From the NCBI GenBank assembly GCA_035222895.1, contig JAVYIG010007915.1, positions 31,459 to 95,458 on the forward strand: a stretch of DNA of 64,000 bases, given 5' to 3'. Shown here piece by piece: positions 21,843 through 28,952 of this stretch. The number at the start of each line of letters is the position of its first letter. Positions within the stretch are counted from its first letter, which is position 1. The translations under genes were made by a program, and so were the position numbers. Origin of the DNA: Strongylocentrotus droebachiensis (taxonomy: Eukaryota; Echinodermata; Echinoidea; Camarodonta; Strongylocentrotidae). The notes beneath the pieces were generated by a model, which worked only from the letters and a program-made list of their open reading frames with translations, was not told the origin of the DNA and did not search any database.

Positions 21843-24128
21843 TTCAGGAGATAATCTCGTTCATACATTGTACCTCTCTCCCTCAACTTTCCTCTTCCTC
21901 TTCCTCCTCCTCCTCTTTTGTCTCTCTGTCCTATACAGCCCTCCCCCCCCCCCCCCCCCCCCCCCCCCCCGGGGCTCGTTCTCTCTTTCTCTTTCTCTTT
22001 CTCTCTCTTCCTCTCTTTTCCTTCCTTTCTTTCCTTATAATGGTACTCCTGGTTCTTCCACAAGTTAAATTAAGTACAAAAAGTCATCCATGAACGTTTT
22101 TGTTCATACTCTTGTCCATTCCATACCTAAAAGCAACACATCTTTCCTGATCTCACACAATTCAGGTAATGCACCGTACAGCTACAGTACATATCAAACA
22201 ACCCATACACATCGCTGTTTGATCTATGGTTAATCATTAGGCCTAACCTTTTAATAAAACCTTTATGTTCTGTTGCAAGCTCAAGTACAGGCAGTACTCA
22301 ACGCATTTCCAAAACTATTTTTTTTTATTGCTCACTTGGAGAAGCATGCAGGGATAGCTAAGCCTAGGCTGTGCTTGCAAGACTACTGTACATGTCAGTC
22401 AGCTGGTCAGGAAACTGACCTTGAAAGTGGACAAGTTGGCAAGGTCAACAAACTTTTCAACAGTCCTAGGTTTCAACACACTTTTACTGTAGTGTAAACA
22501 GCTTTCACACTTTAATACTGTAGTGTAAACAGCTTTCCTCACACTGCTACAAGAGCAAGATACGGATGCATTGTGTTCCAAATGGGTTACTACACAGCTA
22601 ACAATAATCAATACAATTCCCTTTTTGCTTCAATGCATTCTATATTTTTAGAAAATCTCGCCACCTTACACACAAATACGGTACACATATGAAGAATTAC
22701 ACCTACGGTTGATCTCTCTTCTTCTTTTTTTTGTATACGTGTGTGTTGTTGTTTTGTCCAAGCTACTGTACAGGTGTATAACTTAACTACCGTAATTAAC
22801 GGTGTATTAATCGCACCTTTTTGTCGCCGAAAACAATTCAAAGTCGGGGGTGCGGTTTATACACGGTACACACACAAAAAAAAAATTAAAGTTTTGATTT
22901 ATGCCCCTCCATCCAGCGCTATGCCTGGCAATGTCTCCCAGCTCAGTAATTGGTGTGTTGACTCACCACTCGGAAACTAAAAAAACACTCAAATTTGTCT
23001 GTCATCTTGGTTTGAAAGTAATCTCTCTGATAGATCTCAATATGTAGTTTATAATAATAATTCCTCCAATTTTTCTTCTATTACATGGTGTACCACAAGG
23101 TTCTATCCTAGGTCCCCTACTGTTTTTTAATTTACATCAATGATCTTGCACACACCAAAAAAATCTCTGCAATTTTTTTTTTTTTGTTTAAGGGCGAAAA
23201 AGAGGGGTGCGGTTTATACAACGTTAATTACGGTACATGAACATACTGTACATTATCATGCTCATGTACATTTACTACCTTTGAGTGTGATAGACATACA
23301 TTGTACAGTACAGTGTGACTATGTTTCGTCATCTTTTCTAACAGACTTATCCTCTTTGTTTTCTGCATTGTACGCACCTAGAAACTGTTGCGCCCCATTT
23401 TCAACTTTTAATTTTTGAATAAATCTGTCACCAATACATGCATATACATAACTGTAAATTTGTTTCATATTATGAAACATACATGTACGTGTGTACCGAT
23501 CATTACTAGAGTAGAAGTCCATATTATACATTGTACCTGTAAATTGTTCATACTGTACCAGCATTATTATTTCATCACGTGCCCATGATATATGTAGAAG
23601 AAATATGATCTTTCGAACAACAGGACAGTTTTTATTTTTACAATGAGCATTAAACACAATTTTGCTTTGTCATGACAAAACAGTTCTTGGCTAGGAGATT
23701 CACATTGTTAAAACTTGGAAAATGTTTCATGTTTAGCACTATCACAACCTTCCAATAACAGTTGTCATAACTGTTTGGGGGGTTAATAGAAATTCATAGC
23801 TCTGTCAGATTTTATTCAAACTTCATACATGTATATCTGTTCCTCTTATTTTTTACTATGTTCCTTCAGAGCAACTTGCTATCAAGGTTTGATTTTACAT
23901 AATAGTACAAGTTCAAGAATAGATTATGAATACACTGAGTTTTAGCAACAGTGCTGAAATGGCAAAAAGCACACTTTTGGGGGGGGGGGTTAAAAATTAA
24001 CTTAAAATTAAGCTGAATAAAGAACATAAAATACTGTAATTATACAGAAAGCATATTAACAAAATTATATCCTGTTATTACCTGACTTTGTCCTTCATGG
24101 ACGTTGTGGTGCTTTCACTTCGCTTCAT
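130..24128 (-). CDS. DOP1: Dopey-family (DOP1) gene, 5' 15 coding exons, 3' end outside window
   Basis: Coding exons in transcription order: 24128-24082, 16418-16175, 14963-14799, 13252-13065, 11730-11541, 10933-10067, 9620-8585, 8062-7916, 7107-6836, 6385-6233, 5508-5405, 4711-2567, 2003-1799, 1078-890, 255-130. All junctions are GT-AG and the phase is continuous for 2,026 codons. The N-terminal region (about residues 57-345) carries the family hallmarks [62 protein letters not shown] and [18 protein letters not shown]. Residues about 660-820 and 1290-1400 are acidic, Ser-rich and probably disordered. Human DOP1 proteins are about 2,300-2,465 residues, so roughly 300-450 C-terminal residues are missing from the window. 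In animals and fungi Dopey proteins are cytosolic, Golgi- and endosome-associated, and act with MON2 in membrane traffic. The ATG follows an in-frame TAA at 24146-24144. Paralogue (A or B) is not resolved. Confidence 0.93.
256..889. other. Dopey intron with poly-C tract and one MITE
   Basis: An AT-rich intron. A broken run of about 30 C/T residues lies at 582-618, and a complete TA-flanked MITE lies at 678-833. The apparent proline-rich ORF over the C tract is an artefact of that run. Nothing else was seen. Confidence 0.6.
678..833. mobile_element. TA-flanked MITE, family A, complete copy
   Basis: 156 bp with terminal inverted repeats CAGTCAAACCTG and CAGGTTTGACTG, flanked on both sides by TA. 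The body reads as an imperfect palindrome with repeated GTAGACAGGT motifs. TA target duplications suggest mobilisation by a Tc1/mariner-type transposase; no coding capacity. Related copies lie at 6043, 53864, 57489 and about 62090. Confidence 0.85.
890..1078 (-). CDS. DOP1: Dopey exon 14
   Basis: Residues 1922-1984, 63 whole codons: [20 protein letters not shown] then [16 protein letters not shown]. Acceptor CCCTGCAG, donor AAAG|GTAGGA. Confidence 0.9.
1079..1798. other. Dopey intron, no feature recognised
   Basis: AT-rich intronic sequence between exons 14 and 13. Neither strand shows coding sequence, a tRNA-like sequence or a clear repeat. Confidence 0.5.
1799..2003 (-). CDS. DOP1: Dopey exon 13
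   Basis: Residues 1854-1921. Encodes [20 protein letters not shown] and [10 protein letters not shown], ending [11 protein letters not shown]. Acceptor TTCATCAG, donor AAAG|GTCAGT. One base completes codon 1853 (Ser). Confidence 0.9.
2004..2566. other. Dopey intron, no feature recognised
   Basis: AT-rich intron between exons 13 and 12. No repeat or coding signal was seen. Confidence 0.5.
2567..4711 (-). CDS. DOP1: Dopey exon 12 (large exon)
   Basis: Residues 1139-1852, 2,145 bp. It starts [14 protein letters not shown] and continues [20 protein letters not shown], a strongly conserved Dopey block. A Ser/Asp/Lys-rich variable region follows (about residues 1300-1400), then conserved [20 protein letters not shown]. 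The segment near [10 protein letters not shown] marks return to order. Acceptor CTTACAG, donor AAAAG|GTAATT. Confidence 0.94.
5140..5334 (-). mobile_element. tRNA-derived SINE, family 1
   Basis: Read on the minus strand, it starts with a tRNA-like head: A box TAGCTCAGTTGGTAGAGC, an anticodon region GGTCTCGTAATCC, and a B box GGGTTTGAAAC. The head lacks a matching 3' acceptor strand and continues into a body containing CCCTTTGGTAAGGCATTA and GGTCCTCTGG. The same body is at 40773-40985 on the plus strand, showing a dispersed family. It lies in the Dopey intron 11-12. Confidence 0.8.
5405..5508 (-). CDS. DOP1: Dopey exon 11
   Basis: Residues 1104-1137 plus two bases. Encodes [20 protein letters not shown] and KIRTFDR, which runs into SLLVVLDSM of exon 12. 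Acceptor GTGTTCAG, donor ACAG|GTGAGA. It was recovered by splice phase and family resemblance. Confidence 0.9.
5509..6042. other. Dopey intron, AT-rich
   Basis: Intron 10-11 between exon 11 and the MITE at 6043. Short simple ACCAAACC repeats occur near 5990-6012; nothing else was seen. Confidence 0.45.
6043..6217. mobile_element. TA-flanked MITE, family A
   Basis: 175 bp starting CAGTCAAACCTG and ending CAGGTGTGACTG, with TA on each side. It is an imperfect palindrome of the same family as 678-833. Its end is about 15 bp from the donor of Dopey exon 10. Confidence 0.82.
6233..6385 (-). CDS. DOP1: Dopey exon 10
   Basis: Residues 1053-1103, 51 whole codons. Encodes [20 protein letters not shown] and [11 protein letters not shown]. 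Donor ACG|GTAAGA is only about 15 bp from a MITE end (6217), so the transposon sits right at the 5' splice site. Acceptor TGTTACAG. Confidence 0.9.
6386..6835. other. Dopey intron 9-10, no feature recognised
   Basis: AT-rich intron with a short TTTA repeat near 6700-6715. No coding or transposon signature was found. Confidence 0.45.
6836..7107 (-). CDS. DOP1: Dopey exon 9
   Basis: Residues 963-1052. Starts [20 protein letters not shown], followed by [16 protein letters not shown] and a serine/proline-rich stretch. Acceptor CTTCCCAG, donor CAG|GTAGGA. A partial decayed copy lies just upstream at 7193-7309. Confidence 0.92.
7193..7309 (-). pseudogene. Decayed partial copy of Dopey exon 9
   Basis: This intronic stretch matches exon 9 (6986-7106) closely. 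Translated, it keeps [22 protein letters not shown] and VVLD, then meets a stop. The acceptor found in front of the real exon (CTTCCCAG) is absent. It is therefore a partial tandem duplicate that decayed, or a lost alternative exon, located 86 bp upstream of the working exon. Confidence 0.8.
7568..7857. mobile_element. Foldback MITE with GGGGAGTGTTTCAC ends
   Basis: About 290 bp with terminal inverted repeats GGGGAGTGTTTCACAAAGAC and its complement at the right end. Internal inverted arms hold GGCTGTTCATGCCA and CTCACCATTG. The middle is A-rich. The ends resemble those of the element at 55863-56009 (GGGTGTTTCACAA), so the two may be one superfamily. No target duplication is evident. Confidence 0.7.
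7916..8062 (-). CDS. DOP1: Dopey exon 8
   Basis: Residues 914-961 with split codons at both ends. Encodes [18 protein letters not shown], conserved in the family. Acceptor TCTCTGTAG, donor AAAG|GTGAGT. It joins exon 7 as RQYLADVTIN. Confidence 0.9.
8063..8584. other. Dopey intron 7-8, no feature recognised
   Basis: AT-rich intron with an ACATGTACATGTAC run near 8151. No other structure was seen. Confidence 0.45.
8585..9620 (-). CDS. DOP1: Dopey exon 7
   Basis: Residues 568-912 plus one base. It starts with a conserved helical segment ([11 protein letters not shown]...[18 protein letters not shown]). Then comes a long low-complexity stretch rich in Asp, Glu, Ser and Lys (about residues 660-820), then conserved [20 protein letters not shown]. 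The upstream boundary uses CACACAG; the reading frame stays open past it to 9683, so the acceptor was chosen by phase and family fit. Confidence 0.88.
9621..10066. other. Dopey intron 6-7, no feature recognised
   Basis: AT-rich intron. The reading frame of exon 7 stays open into it up to 9683, but the acceptor CACACAG at 9620/9621 gives the correct phase with exon 6. Confidence 0.5.
10067..10933 (-). CDS. DOP1: Dopey exon 6
   Basis: Residues 279-567. It completes the N-terminal domain with [19 protein letters not shown] (about residues 327-345). Then follow [20 protein letters not shown] and a C-terminal FLLDIVAL that joins ETYPE of exon 7. Acceptor TTTTGCAG, donor TTA|GTGAGT, phase 0 on both sides. 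Confidence 0.92.
10934..11540. other. Dopey intron 5-6, no feature recognised
   Basis: AT-rich intronic sequence without an identifiable repeat or coding signal. Confidence 0.45.
11541..11730 (-). CDS. DOP1: Dopey exon 5
   Basis: Residues 216-278 after one base completing codon 215. Encodes [32 protein letters not shown] and DQKYFLGSN, conserved in Dopey proteins. Acceptor TATCCTAG, donor ATG|GTCAGT. Confidence 0.9.
11820..11870. repeat. Short tandem repeat, about 18 bp unit
   Basis: Three imperfect copies of a unit containing GTGTGGAGATGATAAAT in the Dopey intron 4-5. Confidence 0.75.
12310..12902. mobile_element. piggyBac-type non-autonomous element (TTAA target)
   Basis: Flanked by TTAA on both sides. 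Inside these are perfect terminal inverted repeats CCCTTACTGTACTGGG and CCCAGTACAGTAAGGG, followed inward by long G and C tracts. The body is 585 bp, AT-rich, and codes for no transposase. TTAA duplication with a CCC-start terminus is the piggyBac pattern. It lies in the Dopey intron 4-5. Confidence 0.85.
13065..13252 (-). CDS. DOP1: Dopey exon 4
   Basis: Residues 153-214 plus two bases. Encodes [20 protein letters not shown] and [20 protein letters not shown], part of the helical-repeat-like N-terminal domain. Acceptor TTTTCAG, donor ACAG|GTATGT. A decayed copy of its 5' end lies in the upstream intron at about 13326-13360. Confidence 0.92.
13326..13360 (-). pseudogene. Decayed fragment copy of Dopey exon 4 start
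   Basis: About 35 bp matching the acceptor boundary and first codons of exon 4 (13221-13258), including CAGGCCTGCACTGTA and GAACATGTCCTGAAAAG. One inserted base breaks the frame. It lies about 75 bp upstream of the real exon, in the intron. Confidence 0.7.
13361..14798. other. Dopey intron 3-4, mostly AT-rich
   Basis: About 1.4 kb of AT-rich intronic sequence. Short ORFs on both strands lack any recognisable family signature. A loose local repeat containing GCAGATATATCTA / GCAGGTATATCTATC near 14030 and 14153 is the only internal repetition noticed. Confidence 0.45.
14799..14963 (-). CDS. DOP1: Dopey exon 3
   Basis: Residues 98-152, 55 whole codons. It carries [18 protein letters not shown] and [20 protein letters not shown], hallmark sequence of the Dopey N-terminal domain. 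Acceptor ATCTAG, donor CAG|GTAAGG. It was recognised from splice sites and family similarity; the exon lacks a Met-initiated ORF. Confidence 0.92.
15092..15290 (+). mobile_element. tRNA-derived SINE, family 2
   Basis: The head has an A-box-like stretch TAGTGGTCTTGTGG, a segment GGCTGTGAATCGCAAGG, and a B box GGGTTCAAATCCC. The body includes ACCCAGGTGTAAGTGGATAC and CCTTGAATGTACTGAGC, shared with the elements at 41543/43625 and 61407. It lies in the Dopey intron 2-3. Confidence 0.75.
15291..16174. other. Dopey intron 2-3, remainder
   Basis: AT-rich intron with no further recognisable element. Short direct repeat AAACCAAGTA occurs twice near 15931-15950. Confidence 0.45.
16175..16418 (-). CDS. 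DOP1: Dopey exon 2
   Basis: Residues 16-97. It holds the alternative start MNMDENELL (residue 52 or 54) and the strongly conserved block [17 protein letters not shown]. Acceptor is TTCAAACAG, donor is AAG|GTATGG. If exon 1 is not used, translation could start at residue 52. Confidence 0.88.
16668..16765 (-). pseudogene. Decayed copy of Dopey exon 2 5' part
   Basis: Matches exon 2 (16331-16418) over about 95 bp. Reading the minus strand gives KGVTTIN, then a frame break in a C run, then [15 protein letters not shown]. The real exon has [20 protein letters not shown]. It lies 250 bp upstream of the real exon and lacks the exon's acceptor. Confidence 0.78.
17162..17575. repeat. Tandem duplication, about 200-bp unit, two copies
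   Basis: Two adjacent direct copies (about 17162-17361 and 17363-17575). Both contain AGGGATTTTCATCATT, AAAACCACATTT, GTATCAGAGGC and CAGTGGAGACGCTTCTAC. They differ by scattered substitutions and small indels. They lie in Dopey intron 1. Confidence 0.88.
17824..17868. repeat. Microsatellite (TC)n / (TATC)n
   Basis: Run of TCTCTCTC merging into CTATCTATCTAT in Dopey intron 1. Confidence 0.9.
18205..19200 (+). mobile_element. Helitron-like (HINE/pearl-type) element, 3'-truncated
   Basis: A left module containing the palindrome GACTGCGCGCAGTC and GATGCCTCCGTCATAGAG is followed by about five tandem core repeats with a 151-bp period. The repeats carry GTTCATTGGCTCTGCAAG, CATACATGACC, GGAATCCATCAATCGGTTCT and TTTTTGCATACATAATGAGC. 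The ACGG microsatellite and terminal hairpin seen in the copy at 58842-59793 are missing, so this copy lost its right end. The 5' module + core repeats + microsatellite layout matches HINE or 'pearl' elements of marine invertebrates (inference). Confidence 0.75.
19905..20065. mobile_element. Palindromic foldback element
   Basis: A 161-bp near-perfect inverted repeat. The left arm ATTAATGACTGCTTTGAGAG is mirrored by the right arm ending AAGCAGTCATTAAT. Inner arms include AATAGTTGTTTT and GGGAAGGTTA, with a GC-rich apex near CGAGGCGTGCCGAGG. It carries no coding sequence. Confidence 0.8.
20128..20210 (-). pseudogene. tRNA-like sequence (Leu/Ser class), probably a retro-copy
   Basis: On the minus strand it has an A box GATGGCCGAGAGGTCTGAGG and a B box AGTTCGAATCTC, spaced as in tRNAs with a long variable arm. 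The two ends (CGCGCGATGG and ATCTTCGAC) cannot form a full acceptor stem, and an A-rich tail follows. It reads as a tRNA pseudogene or SINE head, not a working tRNA gene. Confidence 0.55.
20818..20980 (-). mobile_element. hAT-type MITE, family B, with perfect 8-bp target duplication
   Basis: 163 bp running from CAGTGAAAAATA to TTTTTACCCTG, with GCTTGTAA immediately before and after it. CAGNG termini with 8-bp duplications are the hAT pattern. The reverse-oriented sister copy is at 58067-58255. Internal AGCCCCCGAAAA motifs are shared. Confidence 0.88.
21755..22035. repeat. Pyrimidine-rich microsatellite block
   Basis: Several CT runs, a run of about 28 C at 21943-21970, and CTTTCT repeats on the plus strand. 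Long ORFs on both strands here are products of the simple repeats. This is a possible H-DNA-prone tract. Confidence 0.9.
22790..23233. mobile_element. TA-flanked foldback element carrying a reverse-transcriptase fragment
   Basis: Terminal inverted repeats CCGTAATTAACGGTGTAT and ATACAACGTTAATTACGG are flanked by TA. Next to the left end is an inverted copy of the subterminal motif GGGTGCGGTTTATACACGG. The interior (about 22895-23160) encodes a broken plus-strand non-LTR reverse transcriptase piece: [13 protein letters not shown], then a one-base shift, then INDLAHT. The same fragment recurs at 35272-35600 inside a different element. Confidence 0.75.
24082..24128 (-). CDS. DOP1: Dopey exon 1 (start codon)
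   Basis: Encodes residues 1-15 plus two bases of codon 16. The ATG is at 24128 with context AACC before it, an in-frame TAA lies 15 bases upstream, and the donor is CAG|GTAATA. The two-base overhang matches exon 2 exactly. Vertebrate proteins start nearer the MNxxE motif that falls in exon 2 here, so this short N-terminal extension is a prediction needing transcript support. Confidence 0.65.
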
Positions 24129-24146
24129 GGTTATATATCCTAATTA

Positions 24147-25934
24147 ATCCAGCACGATAAGTAAACATCCAAGAGGAACATAGCTATGTGTACCAACTCA
24201 TCCTTGGCTGACATTAGAGAGTAAGATAATAATCCTGAGTACACAATCAATGTTCATTAGCGTGTGGTTCATGCAAAGATGTGCGGGCCAGGGTTGATTT
24301 GTAGATGGAGATCGCTATCAAACAGAGTAAAATCAGGCACAGAGATGCTTTCAGTGAAAGATGGGTCCGTACATCTACAGGTATTGTAATCATCACAAGT
24401 ACAGTACTTTGCAGAAGATTGCATGTTAAGAAGTTCTTGCGTAGTAAACGAGAGTTCAACTTCACAGAGCCTTTACAAAACATAACAGTGATGTTAGCAC
24501 CTTAATGTCAAAGAACCAGAGAGAAGTCAGAACCAATGGCTAGGAAAAGAGAAATCCAGACATAGCCTCCAGGTGCATCTACATGTAACATCCATTAGAG
24601 AGCCAAGCGCCCACACAAATTTCTACGCCTTCTGTCTGGGAAGATCTGATTCCTCAGCAAAGAAAGGCCCTTTTTTACCTCAGCTGATCATACCTTCTGA
24701 AAATAAAAATGTATTCCAGCATTCAAATGTAGACATGGACTCAGAATTCCTGCATGATCCTCACTTTTAAAAATTCAGCACACCTGATGAGTCTCTTTCA
24801 TTCAATAGCTCTTTAGTTCAATGCAGCAGTGAAATTAATATGCAAAAGGTAAGAACTCTTTCTGGTGTACTTCCAAAAGCAGCTGCAATGCGATTGTCAT
24901 GCAATGTTCAAGTTAATAGAGAAAATAATCCCTTCTCTGCAAGTCTAAACTGTCCTTCGAGTTTTCCTGCAGATATTCTTTTGACGACTCACAGTTGGGA
25001 TTAAAGAATCTATCATGCTAATTTTGAAAGCCTTTGAGAACTGTAAATTTACGCCAGATCCATGGTTGTGACTCAATTTATGATGCAATCAAAATAAACA
25101 ATGTTCAAATCCTTGTCTCCTCACAGAGAGTCCAATAAACATCTATTTGCAGAATCTGTACAATGAACTAGTTTTTACAACCCAGGACAGACAGACAGCA
25201 ACTGTTCAGTGTAGATGCAGTGACGTTTGTATACTGCAAAGACCTACTGATGGTATGGGCATGTGTAGCAGGGGGCAGTAGGCGTGACACGGATCAATAA
25301 GATCTACTGATCCTTAGTCAACCTTTAGAATAGAATACTGGTAGATAGAATTATTGAAATTGTGAATAGCCATTGACTCAAAAGCTTGGCAATACTATAG
25401 ATATAGTAGGGGAGAATATTACTTGCAATCTGGCTCCTCAACAAATCAATGAATAAAAGAACAAACGGTTTGACGCTCTACGCAAGGTTACATTGACTTT
25501 ATCAAGATCGCACTTCTGGCTGGCAACCAAAGACATTAATCCATAATGACAAACTTGTAGAATACATGGAACAATCCATTGATACATCAGTTGCACTTCA
25601 AAACATCTTTCCAACACAAATATGTTCCTTTCAATGATGTAGTTCACTGGCTACAAGAGTATCCTGATGCATGAACAGTTAATACTCTACAAATTCAATT
25701 ATTAGAAAAGAACAACATTAGCCTATAAAGCAAACAAGAGTTTTAGACAGTAAACGTGTACATGTAGGACTGGATGAATTCCTTCGAAACTGTTGAAACA
25801 AGTAAAATAGAATCCTTTTCTGTCACAGTAAACACACTGCAGAACTCATTCTCTACAAATGAATATTCATGACTCTTCAACAAAGACTGAACAAGATCCA
25901 ATAATCTGTAGGAAGGACATCAGCACAAAAGGCA
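24147..25934. other. Upstream region of the Dopey start codon
   Basis: AT-rich sequence upstream of the first coding exon. It may hold promoter and 5' UTR, but no TATA box, initiator or CpG-rich segment can be called with confidence. No transposon ends were recognised. Confidence 0.4.
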
Positions 25935-25943
25935 CCAAAGAAC

Positions 25944-26380
25944 GGCTTTCATCGAAAGGGTGCGGTGCGGCGCGGCGCGGTGTGGTGTGCTCAACGCACC
26001 CATTCGATAAAAGAGGGGGGGCTTTTCTCGAAAGGGAGCGTTGAGAGCGGAGTACCGTTTTAACACACCCTTTCGATAAAAGCGGGGGGGCTTTTCTCTA
26101 AAGGGTGCGTCGACTAGTCTTTCGCATCAGTCGTTTAAAATGAGGATCTCGGACAAAAGGTAATAGTTGCCAATTTAAGTATATCGATAATGTGTTAAAT
26201 AAAATGGAATGGTCTTGATTACAGAGTGGTCTCTTTCGTTATTACTATGTTGATGGGGGAGACAGAGAGAAGGGAAAAAGGGAAAGGGAAAGGGAAGATA
26301 AAAGGAAAGAATAAGAAGAAAAGATGGAAACTGGGGGGGGGGGGCGAAGGGCTCTTGCCTCCTCACCCCCCCCCCCCCCC
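25944..26380 (+). repeat. Left terminal inverted repeat of the foldback element
   Basis: Outer GC-rich part (GGTGCGGTGCGGCGCGGCGC) is followed by two hairpins of the type ATTCGATAAAAG - G run - CTTTTCTCGAAAGG. Then comes a unique stretch containing CGACTAGTCTTTCGCATCAG and ATGGAATGGTCTTGATTACA, ending at the first G/C tract. Each piece reappears inverted at 31855-32288. Confidence 0.88.
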
Positions 26381-28590
26381 CGCCATAAAATAAATAAGAT
26401 AGAGAGAGAGAAGGGAAAGGGAAAGGGAAAGAAAATATAAAAGGAAAGAAAGAAGAGGAAGAAGGAAAGAGGGAAACGGGGGAAGGGCAAAAGGCTCTTA
26501 CCTCCCGGAAAGGGAAAGAAAGAAGAGGAATAAGAAGGAAAGAAGGAAACGGGCGAAGGGCTCTTGCCTTCTAAAATAAATAAGAGAGAGAGAGAGAGAA
26601 GGGAAAGGGAAAGAAAATATAAAAGGAAAGAAAGAAGAGGAATAAGAAGGAAAGAGGGAAACGGGGGGGGGGGGCGAAGGGCTCTTGCCTCCTCACCCCC
26701 CCCCCCCCCCGCCAAAAAATAAATAAGAGAGAGAGAGAGAAGGGAAAGGGAAAGGGAAAGAAAATATAAAAGGAAAGAAAGAAGAAGAAGAAGGAAAGAG
26801 GGAAACGGGGGAAGGGCTAAAGGCTCTTACCTCCCCCCCCCCCCCCCTCCCGCCAAAAAATAAATAAGAGAGAGAGAAGGGAAAAGGAAAGGGAAAGAAA
26901 ATATAAAAGGAAAGGGAGAAGAGGAAGAAGAAGAAAAGAGGGAAACGGGGGAAGGGCGAAGGACTCTAATTGCCCCCCCCCCCCCCGCCAAAAAATAAAT
27001 CAGAGAGAGAGAGAAGGGAAAGGGAAAGGGAAGATAAAAGGAAAGAAAGAAGAGGAAGAAGAAGAAAAGAGGGAAACGAGGGCAAAGGGCTTTTGCCTCC
27101 ACCCCCGCCCCCCACCCCCCGCCAAAAAAAAAATAAGAGAGAGAGAGAAGGGAAGGGGAAAGGGAAAGAGAAGATAAAAGGAAAGAAAGAAGAGGAAGAA
27201 CAATAAAAGAAGGAAACCGGGGAAGGGCGAACGGCTCTTGCCTCCCCTCGCCAAAAAATAAATAAGAGAAAGAGAGAGAAGGGAGAGGGAAAGAAAATAT
27301 AAAAGGAAAGAAAGAAGAGGAAAAAGAATAAGAAGGAAAGAGGGAAACGGGGAAGGGCGAAGGGCGAAGGGCTCTTGCCTCCTCACCCCCCCCCCCCCCC
27401 CGCCATAAAATAAATAAGATAGAGAGAGAGAAGGGAAAGGGAAAGGGAAAGAAAATATAAAAGGAAAGAAAGAAGAGGAAGAAGGAAAGAGGGAAACGGG
27501 GGAAGGGCAAAAGGCTCTTACCTCCCGGAAAGGGAAAGAAAGAAGAGGAATAAGAAGGAAAGAAGGAAACGGGCGAAGGGCTCTTGCCTCCTAAAATAAA
27601 TAAGAGAGAGAGAGAGAGAAGGGAAAGGGAAAGAAAATATAAAAGGAAAGAAAGAAGAGGAATAAGAAGGAAAGAGGGAAACGGGGGGGGGGGCGAAGGG
27701 CTCTTGCCTCCTTACCCCCCCCCCCCCCCCCCCCCCGCCAAAAAATAAATAAGAGAGAGAGAGAGAAGGGAAAGGGAAAGGGAAAGAAAATATAAAAGGA
27801 AAGAAAGAAGAAGAAGAAGGAAAGAGGGAAACGGGGGAAGGGCGAAAGGCTCTTACCTCCCCCCCCCCCCTCCCGCCAAAAAATAAATAAGAGAGAGAGA
27901 AGGGAAAAGGAAAGGGAAAGAAAATATAAAAGGAAAGGGAGAAGAGGAAGAAGAAGAAAAGAGGGAAACGGGGGAAGGGCGAAGGACTCTAATTGCCCCC
28001 CCCCCCCCCGCCAAAAAATAAATCAGAGAGAGAGAGAAGGGAAAGGGAAAGGGAAGATAAAAGGAAAGAAAGAAGAGGAAGAAGAAGAAAAGAGGGAAAC
28101 GAGGGCAAAGGGCTTTTGCCTCCACCCCCGCCCCCCACCCCCCGCCAAAAAAAAAATAAGAGAGAGAGAGAAGGGAAGGGGAAAGGGAAAGAGAAGATAA
28201 AAGGAAAGAAAGAAGAGGAAGAACAATAAAAGAAGGAAACCGGGGAAGGGCGAACGGCTCTTGCCTCCCCTCGCCAAAAAATAAATAAGAGAAAGAGAGA
28301 GAAGGGAGAGGGAAAGAAAATATAAAAGGAAAGAAAGAAGAGGAAAAAGAATAAGAAGGAAAGAGGGAAACGGGGGAAGGGCGAAGGGCGAAGGGCTCTT
28401 GCCCCCCCCCCCCCCCCCCCGCCAACAAAATAAATAAGAGAGAGAGAGAGAAGGGAAAGGGAAAGAAAATATAAAAGGAAAGAAAGAAGAGGAAAAAGAA
28501 TAAGAAAAGAGGGAAACGGGGGCGAAGGGCTCTTGCCTCCTCCCTCCCCCCCCCCCTCCCCGCCAAAAAAACAATAAAAGAGAGAGAGAG
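26381..28590. repeat. Left array: purine-rich tandem units
   Basis: About 15 units of 120-155 bp. Each has, on the plus strand, a C tract then CGCCAAAAAATAAATAAG, GA repeats, GGGAAAGGGAAAG, AATATAAAAGGAAAG, AAGGAAAGAGGGAAACGGGG and GGGCGAAGGGCTCTTGCC. About 1.02 kb of it is present twice (about 26340-27362 and 27363-28386), nearly identical except for homopolymer lengths. ORFs across it are spurious. Confidence 0.88.
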
Positions 28591-28952
28591 AGAATCTGTT
28601 CTGATCCTGGTCCTGATCCTCAAGAGGGATATAAAGATGACCAATAAGAACGTTATTGTTCGAGAGAGAGTGTTTGTTGCTTCTAGAACATTTTAGAATT
28701 AAGTCCCACCACATTGCAGTTGTGGGGAGGGACTATGATTATATTACCCCCTTGGATGGCTTCCCAGAGTCTGGCTTTGAAGGTTTCGACTGCGTCGCAG
28801 GCAAAGATGCTGGGGGGGGGGGGAAATTTCAGGCCCGTATGATTCTTGGAAAGAAGGTGAGTCGATATAATTATATCCGTCTTGCATCTTATGTTGGAGA
28901 AGGAGAGGGAAAGAGAAGATAAAAGGAAAGAAAGAAGAGGAAGAGGAAGAAG

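Noticed and set aside
21607-22068. 153-codon Ser/Leu/Pro-rich ORF and its GGGG/ER-rich antisense
   Set aside because: Pure consequence of CT and C microsatellites.
26245-28714. Several 128-263-codon minus-strand ORFs and KRER-rich plus-strand ORFs
   Set aside because: All are translations of the same purine/pyrimidine units, repeated and in overlapping frames, with no folded-domain signature.
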